Positions 9,848 to 20,582 of a stretch of DNA of 64,000 bases are shown here, piece by piece. Source of the DNA: Schizochytrium sp. TIO01 (lineage: Eukaryota > Sar > Bigyra > Thraustochytrida > Thraustochytriidae); the NCBI GenBank assembly GCA_004764695.1, contig SMSO01000037.1, positions 2,362,837 through 2,426,836 of the forward strand, given 5' to 3'. The notes beneath the pieces are model-generated. The model was not told the origin of the DNA. It ran no database searches and was given only the letters and a program-made list of their open reading frames with translations. How positions within the stretch are numbered: the stretch's first letter is position 1; each line of letters starts with the position of its first letter. The translations under genes were made by a program, and so were the position numbers.

Positions 9848-11077
9848 TAGTGCGTGGTTGTTTCTCTTTCCGCAGGCTTGTCCTTTGGGGGGAGGGGGCG
9901 GTACCGTGCTTTGACGAGTTTGGGGTTTGCTTGAGTTGAAGTATCATAATGTTATTTCTTTTATTTCGCACACCTCGAAGTAATAGTTCACTGTTTTATT
10001 AAAAATTTAATTGAAATTGAAAAAAAATTACACATTTTTGAGATAGAGATAACAATGATACTCCTATTGATCCTTCTACTTGGGTTGAAAATTTCTTTTT
10101 AATTTATAATTTATAAAAAGAGTATATACCTACTATGCTTAGGCCTATATACATATTAGGGAGAGGTAGGTAAGGCTCGACCAACCCAAACAATCACCTC
10201 GCAGTTGCCTCTGACAGTGGCTTTAATAAGTGCTAGCCAGGCAATAATTCAACAACAAAGCTAGATGATACTACTGTTTTTTATGTTTCTTTCAAAATTA
10301 CTGCGAGAAACTGCAGATCTCGAATCATCGTCTGTTTTTTGGATTTTGTGTTTAATTTAAATAACTTCAAGTTGAGGATCTTACAAGATCTTGTAGCGGG
10401 CAGATGAAAGCTATAAAGCTTGTTTTATTTGTTCATAGGGCCTACATATAAATTTTTTAATATACATTTTTAATTAATGTGTAGATTTTTTTGAGTATTT
10501 TTTAATTAGATGATGCCAAAGGGCAATTTTTCTTCAACACAACCTGTCTCTGGAATGCAGGATCCGACAACCTTCTTTGTAGTTCCTTTTCATATCGTTG
10601 TAATATAGATTAGAATCGTCAATTACTACTACTTTATCCCAACTTCAGATGCACTTAAACTTGCGTTTTTTTGCTTTTTTTTGTAGAACCATTCGACCTG
10701 GAAGCTGCGAATTTTCGTACTTCGTCGAAAGAAAGGGCGATAACATGAAATTTTCTCCCCCGGACTCAAGATAACCTAGATAGATGGACATATTAAACAG
10801 TTCTCGCATTTGTCTCAAGTTGTTTGTTCCCTCTTGATTTTCAAACACACCTGGCGGAGAATCTATATTCTTCTATACTTCATAAATATAATCTTTGGGA
10901 TGATTTTGACCAAATCAGCATCCTATACATCTTCATTATGATTAATCTCTTTATCTGCATCAATCCCATTTAGACTCTGGAGAGAAGCAAGATCGTTTCC
11001 TACATTCATAGTCATAGTGGGGCTTTCTCTTTGCTGCACCTGACAAAGTTTAAGCATTTTCTGAAATTGAGGAGGCA
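9848..11077. other. AT-rich intergenic region
   Basis: Contains the presumed promoter of the kinase-like gene (transcribed leftward). No gene, RNA or clear repeat is seen. Confidence 0.5.
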
Positions 11078-13882
11078 CTATGTACTATCGTCATCTTCAC
11101 CACTACTAGAGGATACTGAAGCTATTTTTCTGAGTCTTCTTCTTTTCCCAGATGGTACTGGCGCGGTTTTCTTCTCTTTTGGATTTTGAGAAATTAAACT
11201 ATTCTCAATCTCATCAGCAGTAACAGGAGGAACGATGCTAGAAAGATCTACCAGAGGCTCCACCCTCTCCTTCAAATCAGTCAAATTATTTATTCTGGGC
11301 GTTTCTGCTCTGTGGAACGAGCAAGACCTATTTTCGATTGATCTCAGTATCACTGTCTGCGCAAATAACGGCGCTTTGGAGGTTAATTTGTCTTTTTTAA
11401 CATCTCCTTTGCGCTCACTTTTGATAACATTGTTATAGGAGTGATACACGCGAGTGTTCATCTTGGCTGGAATCCTTATGTGTTTCCATCGGCCATAAAT
11501 AAATGGCCATTTGATATAGCCTGTCCCACTTAGGCGCTTGTCTCACTGCATCAAACAGTTCTGGATTTTACGTGCGCATCCATTCGCGTGTGCTAGATGG
11601 ACTATCATCTTGATTATCACTGAAGTCTCCCTCGATAGTAGTTTGAGAGTTATCGTAAACACTAATCTCGTCATCTTGTTGCGGGCATCCAAATGCAGAA
11701 CCACATATCCACTCCCCAGCTAATTCATAGTTGTACCGATCATGGACACAGCTTTAGTAATATCTAACCTGGTAGAATGAATGCTTTCATTCGTATCGAG
11801 TGACTCAGTGCTGCTATTTGCACTGTGCTCATGTTTAAGACCTCTGTTTCCGTCTGCTTCACCTTCCTTTGAAGGAGAAACTTGGCGCACATAAGTTCTA
11901 GCAGTAAGGATTATCTGTTCTTAGAAGACAGTAGTATTACCTTAAGCTGATTTATCTTGTTGTATGGAGCTTTCTCCTTCCTCAATGATCTTCTGTACTG
12001 CAAGATTGAAGGATTGGGATAGTTGTACCTGTGTGTGCATTTTGATGAATGTTTTAAATGGGTAACCACTTCGATGGAGCCCATTAAGAAAACAATTCCA
12101 CATCTTACGTAGGAAACGATAGATGACACTCTTTGTGTCTACCTGACGAAGTTCACTAAATTGTTGCTCACGCCAAAATTAGTAAGAAAGGACAATAAAA
12201 CTCAGGAAACGTCTTTCGGGTGGATTGAGTGAGGCCTAGAACTGGTGAAATATAGACGGAGTCTTCTTAAAAGAGCTTTGGAAGGATGGTAAGGGTATGC
12301 TGACATTTTGTCTGGGCATCATATGAGTTTGTTCCAGTGTCTCGTCATGAACAGCGGGTGTTTGAATCCGGTCCAAAGCACTCCTAAACCAGTTCTTTCA
12401 CATTTTTGCAGGGTTTCCCGTCTCCTTTGCTATCCTATTGGATTAGATTTTAGATGCAGTAGAATGGCTAATTACTGCACCCTTGCTAGCTCTCTTTGCC
12501 CGTGCTGAGTATGCTGTTCGTCTGGGATTCATTAGGCTAGTTGGGATTCGCGGGGGAGGAATCCTAGGTGGGATAAACTTCCCTTCAACACTTTCTGTAT
12601 CAGAAATCGCTTTTGGCTCATCAGTATCTTCTAACGATTGGTTTGAGCTTGTTAGTGACTGCAGTGTGTACCCAATGTTCCAAAGCTTCTTCAATAGTAT
12701 GATCACGGACTGTTGTCTCACTTACAGAGACACTTAAAATTGCTGAAGCTAGAATTCAGGGTTGATAGATTCACCAGCGAGATTTACTTCTGTTGATGCG
12801 AATGTAGCAGGGACTCCAATCATGTGAGGGCTAGTCTCTTGGGCAAGAGGTAGCACATAAAAGAGCTCTGCGATACCTTTAGCAGCATGTGGCAGCGGCA
12901 CAAATAATCCTTCGCTGTGCTCCAATTTATATGCTGAGTCATACAGTGACCTTGTACCAATGAAGGATCTGATCTGCTGGTGCTCATTCATCCAAGCGTG
13001 TACTCCATGCAATGGTACAATGCGATGGCTTATTCCTTCGCCTGGAGTTGTAGCTCGCCCGCCCACGTTATGGTGATAGTCAGCTGCACTTTTAAAGTCA
13101 ATAATCTCACCTATGTAGCGCTTCCGAAATTCGTTGTGATCATCTACTGTACGTTTAAATATTCCAGCCAGGTACTGCCTTGGGGGACCAAGGCTGCCAT
13201 CGTATGTGCAGTGATCCAGGGAACTCATGAAACTTAGGAAACTCGGAAACTCTGCTGGCTTAACCTTGTTTGCCTTTCCGGCCCATCCAGAGCTGTTCGA
13301 AATGATGAAGTAAGCCTACAGAAGACTGAGCGCAGATTGCTTCTTCAGGTATTCCTTGACATTATCAGTCGAAAGGTAAAGCCTTTCGAAGGTATGTTCC
13401 AAGTCGGTTGTTAGCAAGAATGGAAGATACTTTTGCAAGATCTTCATTCCCCTACTTGTAGAGTGAAAAATGAACTCCAGAACCTCTATCGTGAATCCTG
13501 AATGTGCGAATGGATAGATTGGGTAAGCGAGCACCACCATGTCAGAAACTTTATGCAAACATGTATCAGTCAGAGAGTCGAAGGCAAAGCTATTACAGGT
13601 AGGCGTTACGTACATATACATCGCAGTTGTTGCATAATGAACGCCATCCTTCAATAAGAATCGTGACATTAAAGAAATTTTCCAAGTTTTATCATTTGAT
13701 GCGCCCTCGTGAGAAATTTGTCTTTGAGGCCCTAAACGCCCTAACTGCGGAAAGGACGTGCGATGTAAGGAATACAGGTATCGAACAGTCGGGGGTGAAA
13801 CCAAAGGTTTGACCCAATCACCTTTTTTACGCAAGATCTTTTTCATCCAACTGAGCCGTAAGTCATTCTCCGAGCTACTCAT
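11078..13882 (-). pseudogene. Decayed long reading frame of unknown, possibly mobile-element, origin
   Basis: The minus strand carries coding-like sequence in order. ATG 13882 begins 188 codons ending at TAG 13316-13318. The same frame stays open past that TAG through 12751, where another TAG occurs (12749-12751). After a patch with stops, coding-like sequence resumes around 12720-12460 in two frames, suggesting a frameshift near 12640. Degenerate fragments follow, including an acidic Ser-rich stretch near 11720-11560, and then an open segment from about 11520 to 11078. The C-terminus is basic then acidic (GKRRRLRK...SSSSGEDDDST). I recognise no domain. The single long, broken frame in AT-rich DNA is what a dead transposon ORF or a relaxed duplicate would look like. 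Introns could account for some of the breaks. Confidence 0.45.
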
Positions 13883-15093
13883 TGAGCTGTAGCCTTCATA
13901 AGGACAGCTCTTCTTGCAGTGTGGGTCGTCAGGGCTTGATATATGTTTTGCTTATTCATTCTGTGTTGGACTAGGCGGTTTATCGTTGTGGACCTCTTCT
14001 AAAGCAGGGCATACACAATTTTCTCAACTATGCGCAGAATCTTGGAAGGCGATTCCTATATGCCTTGGTATCCTGGAAAAACAACTTTCTTTTGAGTTTG
14101 ACATTCATTCGACTTCTGCATGCTATGACTGGAAACTATGTTTCCCTTCATGGGAGACTCTTAGTAAAGGCCATTTGCGCGGGTATGGAAACCGCTAATC
14201 TCTGGCAATTGATTGCAGTGAGGAGCTAAAAGTTGAAGGAGTCTATCTATTTTCATTGCAAGCTGCCCAAGTGCCTAGCAAGTCCTGTGAAACCACAAAA
14301 TTCCGTGTTCCCCGCCTTATTGTTCCTGCTTCGAGCAAGAACTCTAACAAAAGAGCAATTCCGCGCGCTACGAGTTAGATGAATTACTTTTGAAGGCTTT
14401 GAATGTAGCCACAAGTCCTGTGGAGTCCCTCAGACTAGTTTTGAGACTTGATGAATCTCTCCAGGTTGCCAAGCGAGGGTCTTCAACAAATAAGTGCTCT
14501 TGTTTAAACCACACACACACACAATTCACTACTAAGATTTAACTACTACTTTCCTTATGGGCACCACGGACTTTGTCCAGAAATAGCATTTTAGTACACT
14601 TCCCAATTTTTAAAATCTGTATGATTAGGGCTTTCTTTTCTTTTAATAATCATCGAAATAGAAAAAGGGTTGCGGAGCGAGGCGGAGAGAAAGTTACAGC
14701 AGAGTGGTTCATATGTTTGCTTGCTCCATATATGCAATAGGGTTCTTGTTAAACGTGTTAGCACGTCACGCAGAGTTTGCGCCTTGTGCCCATGCTCGTA
14801 GGTTATATACAAGAGCAGACTGCAAAGAGCTGCCAGGCAAAGCATCTACAGTCAAAGCAGTTTTACATTCATATGGTATAAAATGCTCAATAATTCACTC
14901 GTATATAATTCACTCATTTATATGGGTATTCGGCTATACCAAGGTACTACTAGGTAGGTACTAGTGCCTAATGCAAACTAATGAGGTTGTATAGTGGGTA
15001 GGCTGAGAGGTAGACATAGGCTAGACCAGGTATCTACAGAAAGGTAGATAGACGGACAGAAGCAAAGCTTGAACGGCCAAGCTAAACTTCGTG
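13883..15093. other. Intergenic, nothing seen beyond a short CA tract
   Basis: AT-rich region upstream of ferrochelatase. A (CA)n tract lies near 14508-14522 and TAGGTAG-like repeats near 14940-15050. No coding signal is convincing. Confidence 0.5.
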
Positions 15094-16348
15094 ATGCTCC
15101 TCCTTGCCAGAAGCTACGCTGCGGCACCCTCGCGCCTCAGCATCCGTGCGGTGCCACTCATCAGAGCTGCCTCCACCGCTACTGGGAAAGATGCTTCCGT
15201 GATCTCCAGCGAGCAGCCTGCGCCGCAGACCAAGGCCGGCAAGGTTAAGACCGGCATTGTCATGCTCAACATGGGCGGTCCTTCGGAGCCTGAAGAGACT
15301 GGACCGTTTCTGAACAGGCTATTCCGTGACACAGATATTATTGATCTCGGCGGAGGGCCAGATCCAGGAGCTTTTCGGTACGTGGGTTGCAAAGCGGCGC
15401 ACGCCCAAGATCACCAAGCAGTATGAGGAAATCGGCGGAAGCCCCATTCGAAAGTGGACAGCGCACCAGGGCAAGCGGATGGCAGAAATCTTGGACCAAA
15501 TTCACCCAGAAAGTGCACCGCATAAGGCATACACTGCGTTCAGATACGCTGCGCCACTGACAGACGAGGCCTTGCTGGAGATGAAGGAAGATGGCGTCGA
15601 ACATGCCATTGCGTTCTCGCAGTTCCCTCAGTGGTCTTGTACCACCTCCGGTTCAAGCATGAACGAGCTCTGGAGGGAGATCCGTAGACTCGGTATGCAA
15701 GATACATTCCGGTGGAGTCTTATCGATCGCTGGCCCCTACACCAAGGCTTTTTAGATGCCGTTTCAGAACGCATCGAAGAACGTTTGCTCGAGTTTGATG
15801 AAAAGACACGCAAAAACGTTATTATTGTCTTCAGCGCCCACTCCGTTCCCATGAAAGTGGTAGAAAAGGGTGATCACTATGTCAGCGAGGTTGCTGCTAG
15901 CGTCAAGTCTATCATGGATAACTTTGAGAACAAGGTTGTCTTACAAGACAAGATTCCAGGCCTTCGCACCACGAACAAACATGTTCTTGCATGGCAAAGC
16001 AAGGTTGGATTCCTTCCCTGGATGGTTCCAGACACGGCCTCGACTCTGGAAAACCTTGGCCGCAAGGGCCATAAGGCCGTGCTTGTTGTTCCAGTCGCCT
16101 TTACCTCCGATCATATTGAGACTTTATTCGAAATTGGCATCGAGTATGCCGAGGACGCAAAGAAAGCTGGTATTGCAGATTTTAAATACACCGAAGGTCT
16201 CAATGGGTCCGAGACCTTTTGTAATGCCCTGGCAGATATTGTTGCTAAGCACCTTGATGCAAAGCAAAACTATTCTCCACAGTATAAGATGAAATGTCTT
16301 ACCTGCCAGAAGCCCATGTGCCGTCAAGTCATGAATCCCGCTTATTAA
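15094..16348 (+). CDS. Ferrochelatase, [2Fe-2S] type, with one frameshift
   Basis: Inserts Fe2+ into protoporphyrin IX, the last step of haem synthesis, normally at the inner mitochondrial membrane. ATG 15094 starts an Arg/Ala/Ser-rich presequence (LLLARSYAAAPSRLS...), then GIVMLNMGGPSEPEE and FLNRLFRD, the family N-terminus. At about 15361 the frame shifts by one base (GGGCCA-G-ATCCAG); the rest (QELFGTWVAKRRTPKI onward) continues in the next frame to TAA 16348. Family motifs follow: GGSPI, SAHSVPM with the catalytic His, WQSKVG, and VAFTSDHIETL with its Glu. The four [2Fe-2S] cysteines are all present: WSC at 15638-15640 and CLTCQKPMC at 16295-16321, with the animal spacing C-x2-C-x4-C. A short insertion precedes HVLAWQSK. 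No intron signal explains the shift, so sequencing error, a recent mutation or recoding are possible. Confidence 0.93.
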
Positions 16349-17447
16349 CATGTTGATTTTCTCTTTTTTGGCCATGGTGACAATGACCTAGAACAGCTAA
16401 TCAGTGCGATTATATCTTGTGCGTGATAATCGGGATACAAGTGAAGGGGGGGGGATAACTGGTGATTAGAACTTTGATCTGCCCTCTTCATGAGGCGAGT
16501 AGTTGAGACGTTCAGCCATTTATTAGATATCAAGGCGGACGCACAGGAATAGGTGAGCAGAGTACTCAGTGAATGCTAACAACACGAGCAATAGCATGAT
16601 ATACCTACAGCATCGGGTCGTTTGATTGTTCAATGGCCTGCATGACTATTTTGTGAAAGCTTAGCAAGTTAGTTAATAAACAACAGAATAAATCGAAGTC
16701 TTTTTTCTCCTTTGCTATAGTGTATGGAAGGATAACAGTCTATGCCCTTTTAATTTTGTGTATTGATTTCGGCTTGTAAGATAATTTAGTTGAGCCCGAC
16801 TACACATGCACTTCAAACTCCTAGCCTTGTTTTTTCCAATCGGGAAACTAAGTTTCAAAGCCCTTAAAAGGATCGGCAGGAACGCCTCAAAGAGACTATA
16901 CACTATTGCACATAAGCTATACCAGTAGTAGTGCCCAAAATCACCTCTTTTCTGATTTCAGCATTTTGATCCATTGAAGACAAAGAAACATAACAACATC
17001 AGTGGTAATAATTATACGAAAGAGGAAAGAAAAGTCTGTACCCACTGCACTGCAGCCGATAATTTAGAGACACAGAATGAGGTAAGTACAAAGAGTATAG
17101 CATGTACGCGAACAGGAGTTCATTCACGTCAAGGAAAAGGAGCCGAGAATTTCTGCTTTGGTGACCATGATATATAGTCAATTTTATAGCTAAATAGCGA
17201 GCAAATCCGCATACACGGGCGTTATATTTCACAGAAACTAGCTTATTTTGCTATCATGTCATTCTCGAGGCTCACGTTACACAATATGAAACCTCTCTGT
17301 GTGCTGCAACGTTAAAGTAGCTTGAGGCAACAACAACTCTAGTGACATGAATAACTATGGTTTGTTGTTCACTGAAGCAAATGAGTGATTACACGAGAAA
17401 GAGAGAGAGAAACAAATTGCAATAATCCAAAACAAGCATGATTATCC
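16349..17447. other. Intergenic between convergent genes
   Basis: Ferrochelatase and the RGS gene converge here. A G9 run lies near 16446-16454. No gene or RNA is recognised. Confidence 0.5.
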
Positions 17448-18152
17448 TCACCTCCCTGCGTGAATATCATCATCTGAAATATAAGGATTATCTGTCTCAA
17501 AGTTGCGAGAGGATGATCGCCATGATGACGTTCGTCGTATCATTGCCATTGCAGAGGATCCAGCGCGAGAAAGGCGACCTTGAAAGCTACCGGCTCGCTT
17601 ACGAGCAGCTTCTTCCTTCTTTAGCCGCGCTTGCTCGCGCACTTGTTCCTGAGAATCTTCGAGAGCTCTGACAAACCTGTGGAAAAAATTGTCATTCATG
17701 AGACGAAAAATTTCAATTTTTGCAAGATCGAAGGTGTCTTCTTCAAAGTATTTTGTACGACGGATGGTTTCCGCTTCTCTAGCGGGAAGGTTGACTTGGA
17801 GTAGTGAGCCTGGTTCAAGAAATTTCTCAACCATCTGAGTGCCCGCTGTTTGGCGCCAGTGTGGTTTATCAATTTTTTGATATAGCTCAATTGTTTCAAA
17901 GAAAAGAAGATTTTCCTGTGCCAAAGAGCGTCGCAGAAATTCTCGAAATTGGTTCCGCATATGTGGTCTGCGAAGCACCTCTTGCAGGTCCTTTGGCTTT
18001 TGATAGGCTTGTTCTAGGAACAAATCTTCATGTGTGACATCAAGGTCAAGCGTGGTCTCTGCAACAGCTTCTGCGTTTGCTGTGTTCTTTTTACGATTTC
18101 TTCGAAAGCTACCTTTCCTGGAGGATGCTGCCGTCGAAAGAAACAAACCCAT
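17448..18152 (-). CDS. RGS-domain protein (regulator of G-protein signalling)
   Basis: Intronless 234-residue protein, ATG 18152 to TGA. An RGS domain spans about residues 55-163: DLQEVLRRP, FREFLRRSLAQENLLFFETIELY, then MVEKFLEPGSLLQVNL and FDLAKIEIFRLMNDNFFHRFVRAL, matching the nine-helix RGS box that accelerates GTP hydrolysis on G-alpha subunits. The start MGLFLSTA has Gly2 and Ser6, a fair N-myristoylation signal, followed by a basic patch (RRNRKK, 18-22), so membrane attachment is likely. The C-terminal tail is basic then acidic: coiled-coil-like EQVREQARLKKEEAARKR, Ser/Arg-rich, ending ISDDDIHAGR. It is a short RGS protein without other domains. Which G-alpha it acts on cannot be told. 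Confidence 0.9.
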   Translation of the reverse strand: MGLFLSTAASSRKGSFRRNRKKNTANAEAVAETTLDLDVTHEDLFLEQAYQKPKDLQEVLRRPHMRNQFREFLRRSLAQENLLFFETIELYQKIDKPHWRQTAGTQMVEKFLEPGSLLQVNLPAREAETIRRTKYFEEDTFDLAKIEIFRLMNDNFFHRFVRALEDSQEQVREQARLKKEEAARKRAGSFQGRLSRAGSSAMAMIRRTSSWRSSSRNFETDNPYISDDDIHAGR

Positions 18153-20582
18153 GGGGTTGTTTTATATATGTTTAGATAATGCTACTCGTTATCGTCAGTC
18201 CACGCTTTGCGAACAAAATATCAAACCTAGGTAACACACGCTTAGGGGTCGAAAGCTGGGTTCGTACAACAGGGCGCAAAGACCTCTCGTGTTGGTTGAT
18301 CCCCTGCTAAATAAGCCGTGCGTGTGCAAGGTCTCCACAATTGCCAAGGCTTGTTCAAGTTCAAAATATAGGCCGGGGTTGCACGTGCTAAGGTTCCTTT
18401 GATCTTGCAGAGGTAGAAAGAGACAAGTCTCTAGTATCACAAACTCTGTTGCTAGCTTCACGAGCACGGCCCAGCCAGCGATGACCACCTGGTGCTGGGT
18501 TTGCTTGGTACCGTATAGCAAATGAAGAGAGAGCTGTGATGATGTTCTGACTAAACTGATGTAAAAAGGTGAGAAGTCCAAGTGCCCGAGGTGGGCTCGT
18601 ATAGTGTTCTTAATTGTGTAGAAAGACTGTTACTGCTAATAATTTGCCTATGTTCAAATACTAACAATGCAAGTATTTTTTAATTTATTATTATTATACA
18701 TCTATCATCACCGTGACGCGAGCGAGAAATTATTCTTACCTAACTAACCGCTAGGTCGTATGGCACTTGCTTTGATAAAGTAAGTCAACACTCTTCCTCG
18801 ACAGAGAGGCAAGTAGCTGCTTATTTGGAATAATAATAATAATTATTATTATTATTTGCTATACTATGCCATGGCTAAGAAGAAGCTGATGCCCCTATAC
18901 TACCGTAGAGTAGGCTTATTGCTACAGCAATTGCTATCGTTTTGATGGTGATAGAATAGCACACCTTTTGCAGCACGTGTGCACCAACTTTGGAAGATCA
19001 CCTGACAAAGTCGTCATCATCTTCATCATTTACTTACTTGATACCTACTCAAGCTTCGAGTCAAGGTGCTTACGTAAAGAGCTAACACTCAACTCATTCC
19101 TACTCATTAAAGCCGCGATTTCAAACATCAATTCATAGTAGGTACCCACTAAATAGTAAGGTGACCTGCATCCTGCGCCGAATGAATTCTCCCTCGCTCG
19201 CTTTCTCCCTTGAGCTGGAATAGTTACAAGTCCACACCATAACCTTCTTTTCATAGAATTTGATTAATTCATTCCTCCAAAAGGGTTTTCAAGAGTTCAA
19301 TATCATTCTTTGCCAAACGCTGAACTAACTCCTTTTAACTTGTTTGGACGGTGATAGTGGCGATATACATAGCGCAGCGCAAGAGCCGTGGTGTCAGACA
19401 GTCAAGAACTACATATAGTGTGTACCTGTGCACCTATTCATCGAAAAGCCTAATTAAAAAACAAAATTGATGGCCTTACTTAGCAAGGGAAGAGAGGTTT
19501 TATTCTAGAGAGGAAGAAGCGGACAACTTTCTGAAACATTTGTTCATCGAAGATCATTCGCTTTATTATTAGGTACTTCAATATAAAGTTAATGACTCCT
19601 TGAATAGTCTATAGGGCGAGGGGCCTGCCTACTACTAGTAAGAGTTCATTTTGAGTGACATAGGAAACCAGCTCGTGGCACGCAAGAGGACAGCAACTTG
19701 AGAAAAGGCATCGAGAAACGAAATCGCGTTCTGTATAACTTCATATAAATCTTTAACTCTCCGAAAAACACCACGCAGTCAACTTTTAGGCCTTGGTAGG
19801 GTAAGAGGGAATCCAAGCTTTAAATATCAAAGCTGCTGCTTCGAAGTAACCAATCGCGTAGCCATATTCTGCAAGTAAAAAGTGAGTATAGGAATAAGTT
19901 AAAATTAGATGCAACAGATAGTTGTCTTTAAAACTGCTGGCGAGTGCCTAGCAAGGACTTCATAGTCGCGCAATGCGTGCTTTTTCAAAGTTATAATTGG
20001 TCTGACCTAAAAGGAAAGGAAGGGAGACCCCATCCACAATGACTTTCATCAGAAGGGGAAATGAAAGAGCAGGATATTAGAAATGTCATGTTCGAAACTG
20101 TAAGCAAAGGATAGTACTGGGTACTGGGAAAGAAAAAAGTTAAAAATATAAAAACGATGCACTGGTCTCTCCTTCCCACTGGATGCCGTGGGGTACTGGG
20201 AAAGTATTACGCATGAAATGCTGACGGGGAGTATATTTAGTTTTTCTCTTTTATTTATATACTTTTTTTTTTTGATGGTTTGTGGTTTTATTGATGAGAG
20301 AAGATGAAGTTTCGCCCATTGATTTTGGTTTTCGTTTTGTTCCAGTGGTTAGTACACGGCAATAGAAGATTGAGAAATTGGCATTTTTATGTACTTGCAC
20401 CATGATCATTGGGCAATTACAGCATGGAAACTAAACACGTGCTCGAAGAAAGAAGGAAACAAAACGGGGGGTTGTAAAACTCAACCCATGTCCATTGCTG
20501 ACAGAAAGAACGCATTGCCTTTTGTGTTTCTGCATCGTGCGTGGAACAACCAAATAGTATCGTGCTAGTACTCCACCTCTCC
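18153..20582. other. Intergenic, 2.4 kb, no gene found
   Basis: AT-rich, with a perfect (AAT)n/(ATT)n palindrome at 18829-18857. All frames are short and without motifs. Confidence 0.5.
18829..18857. repeat. AAT/ATT self-complementary tract
   Basis: AATAATAATAATAATTATTATTATTATTATT-type sequence in which an AAT array runs into its own reverse complement. It could extrude a hairpin. Confidence 0.8.

Noticed and set aside
12749-13228. Independent 159-residue gene
   Set aside because: The same frame is open upstream through the TAG at 13316 and into the 188-codon frame, so it is part of one longer broken frame rather than a separate gene.
5277-13318. Reassigned stop codons (TAG or TGA read as sense)
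   Set aside because: Internal TAG and TGA occur only in frames that also carry frameshifts. The intact RGS and Ada2-like genes end in TGA and no intact gene contains internal TAG or TGA, so decay is simpler.
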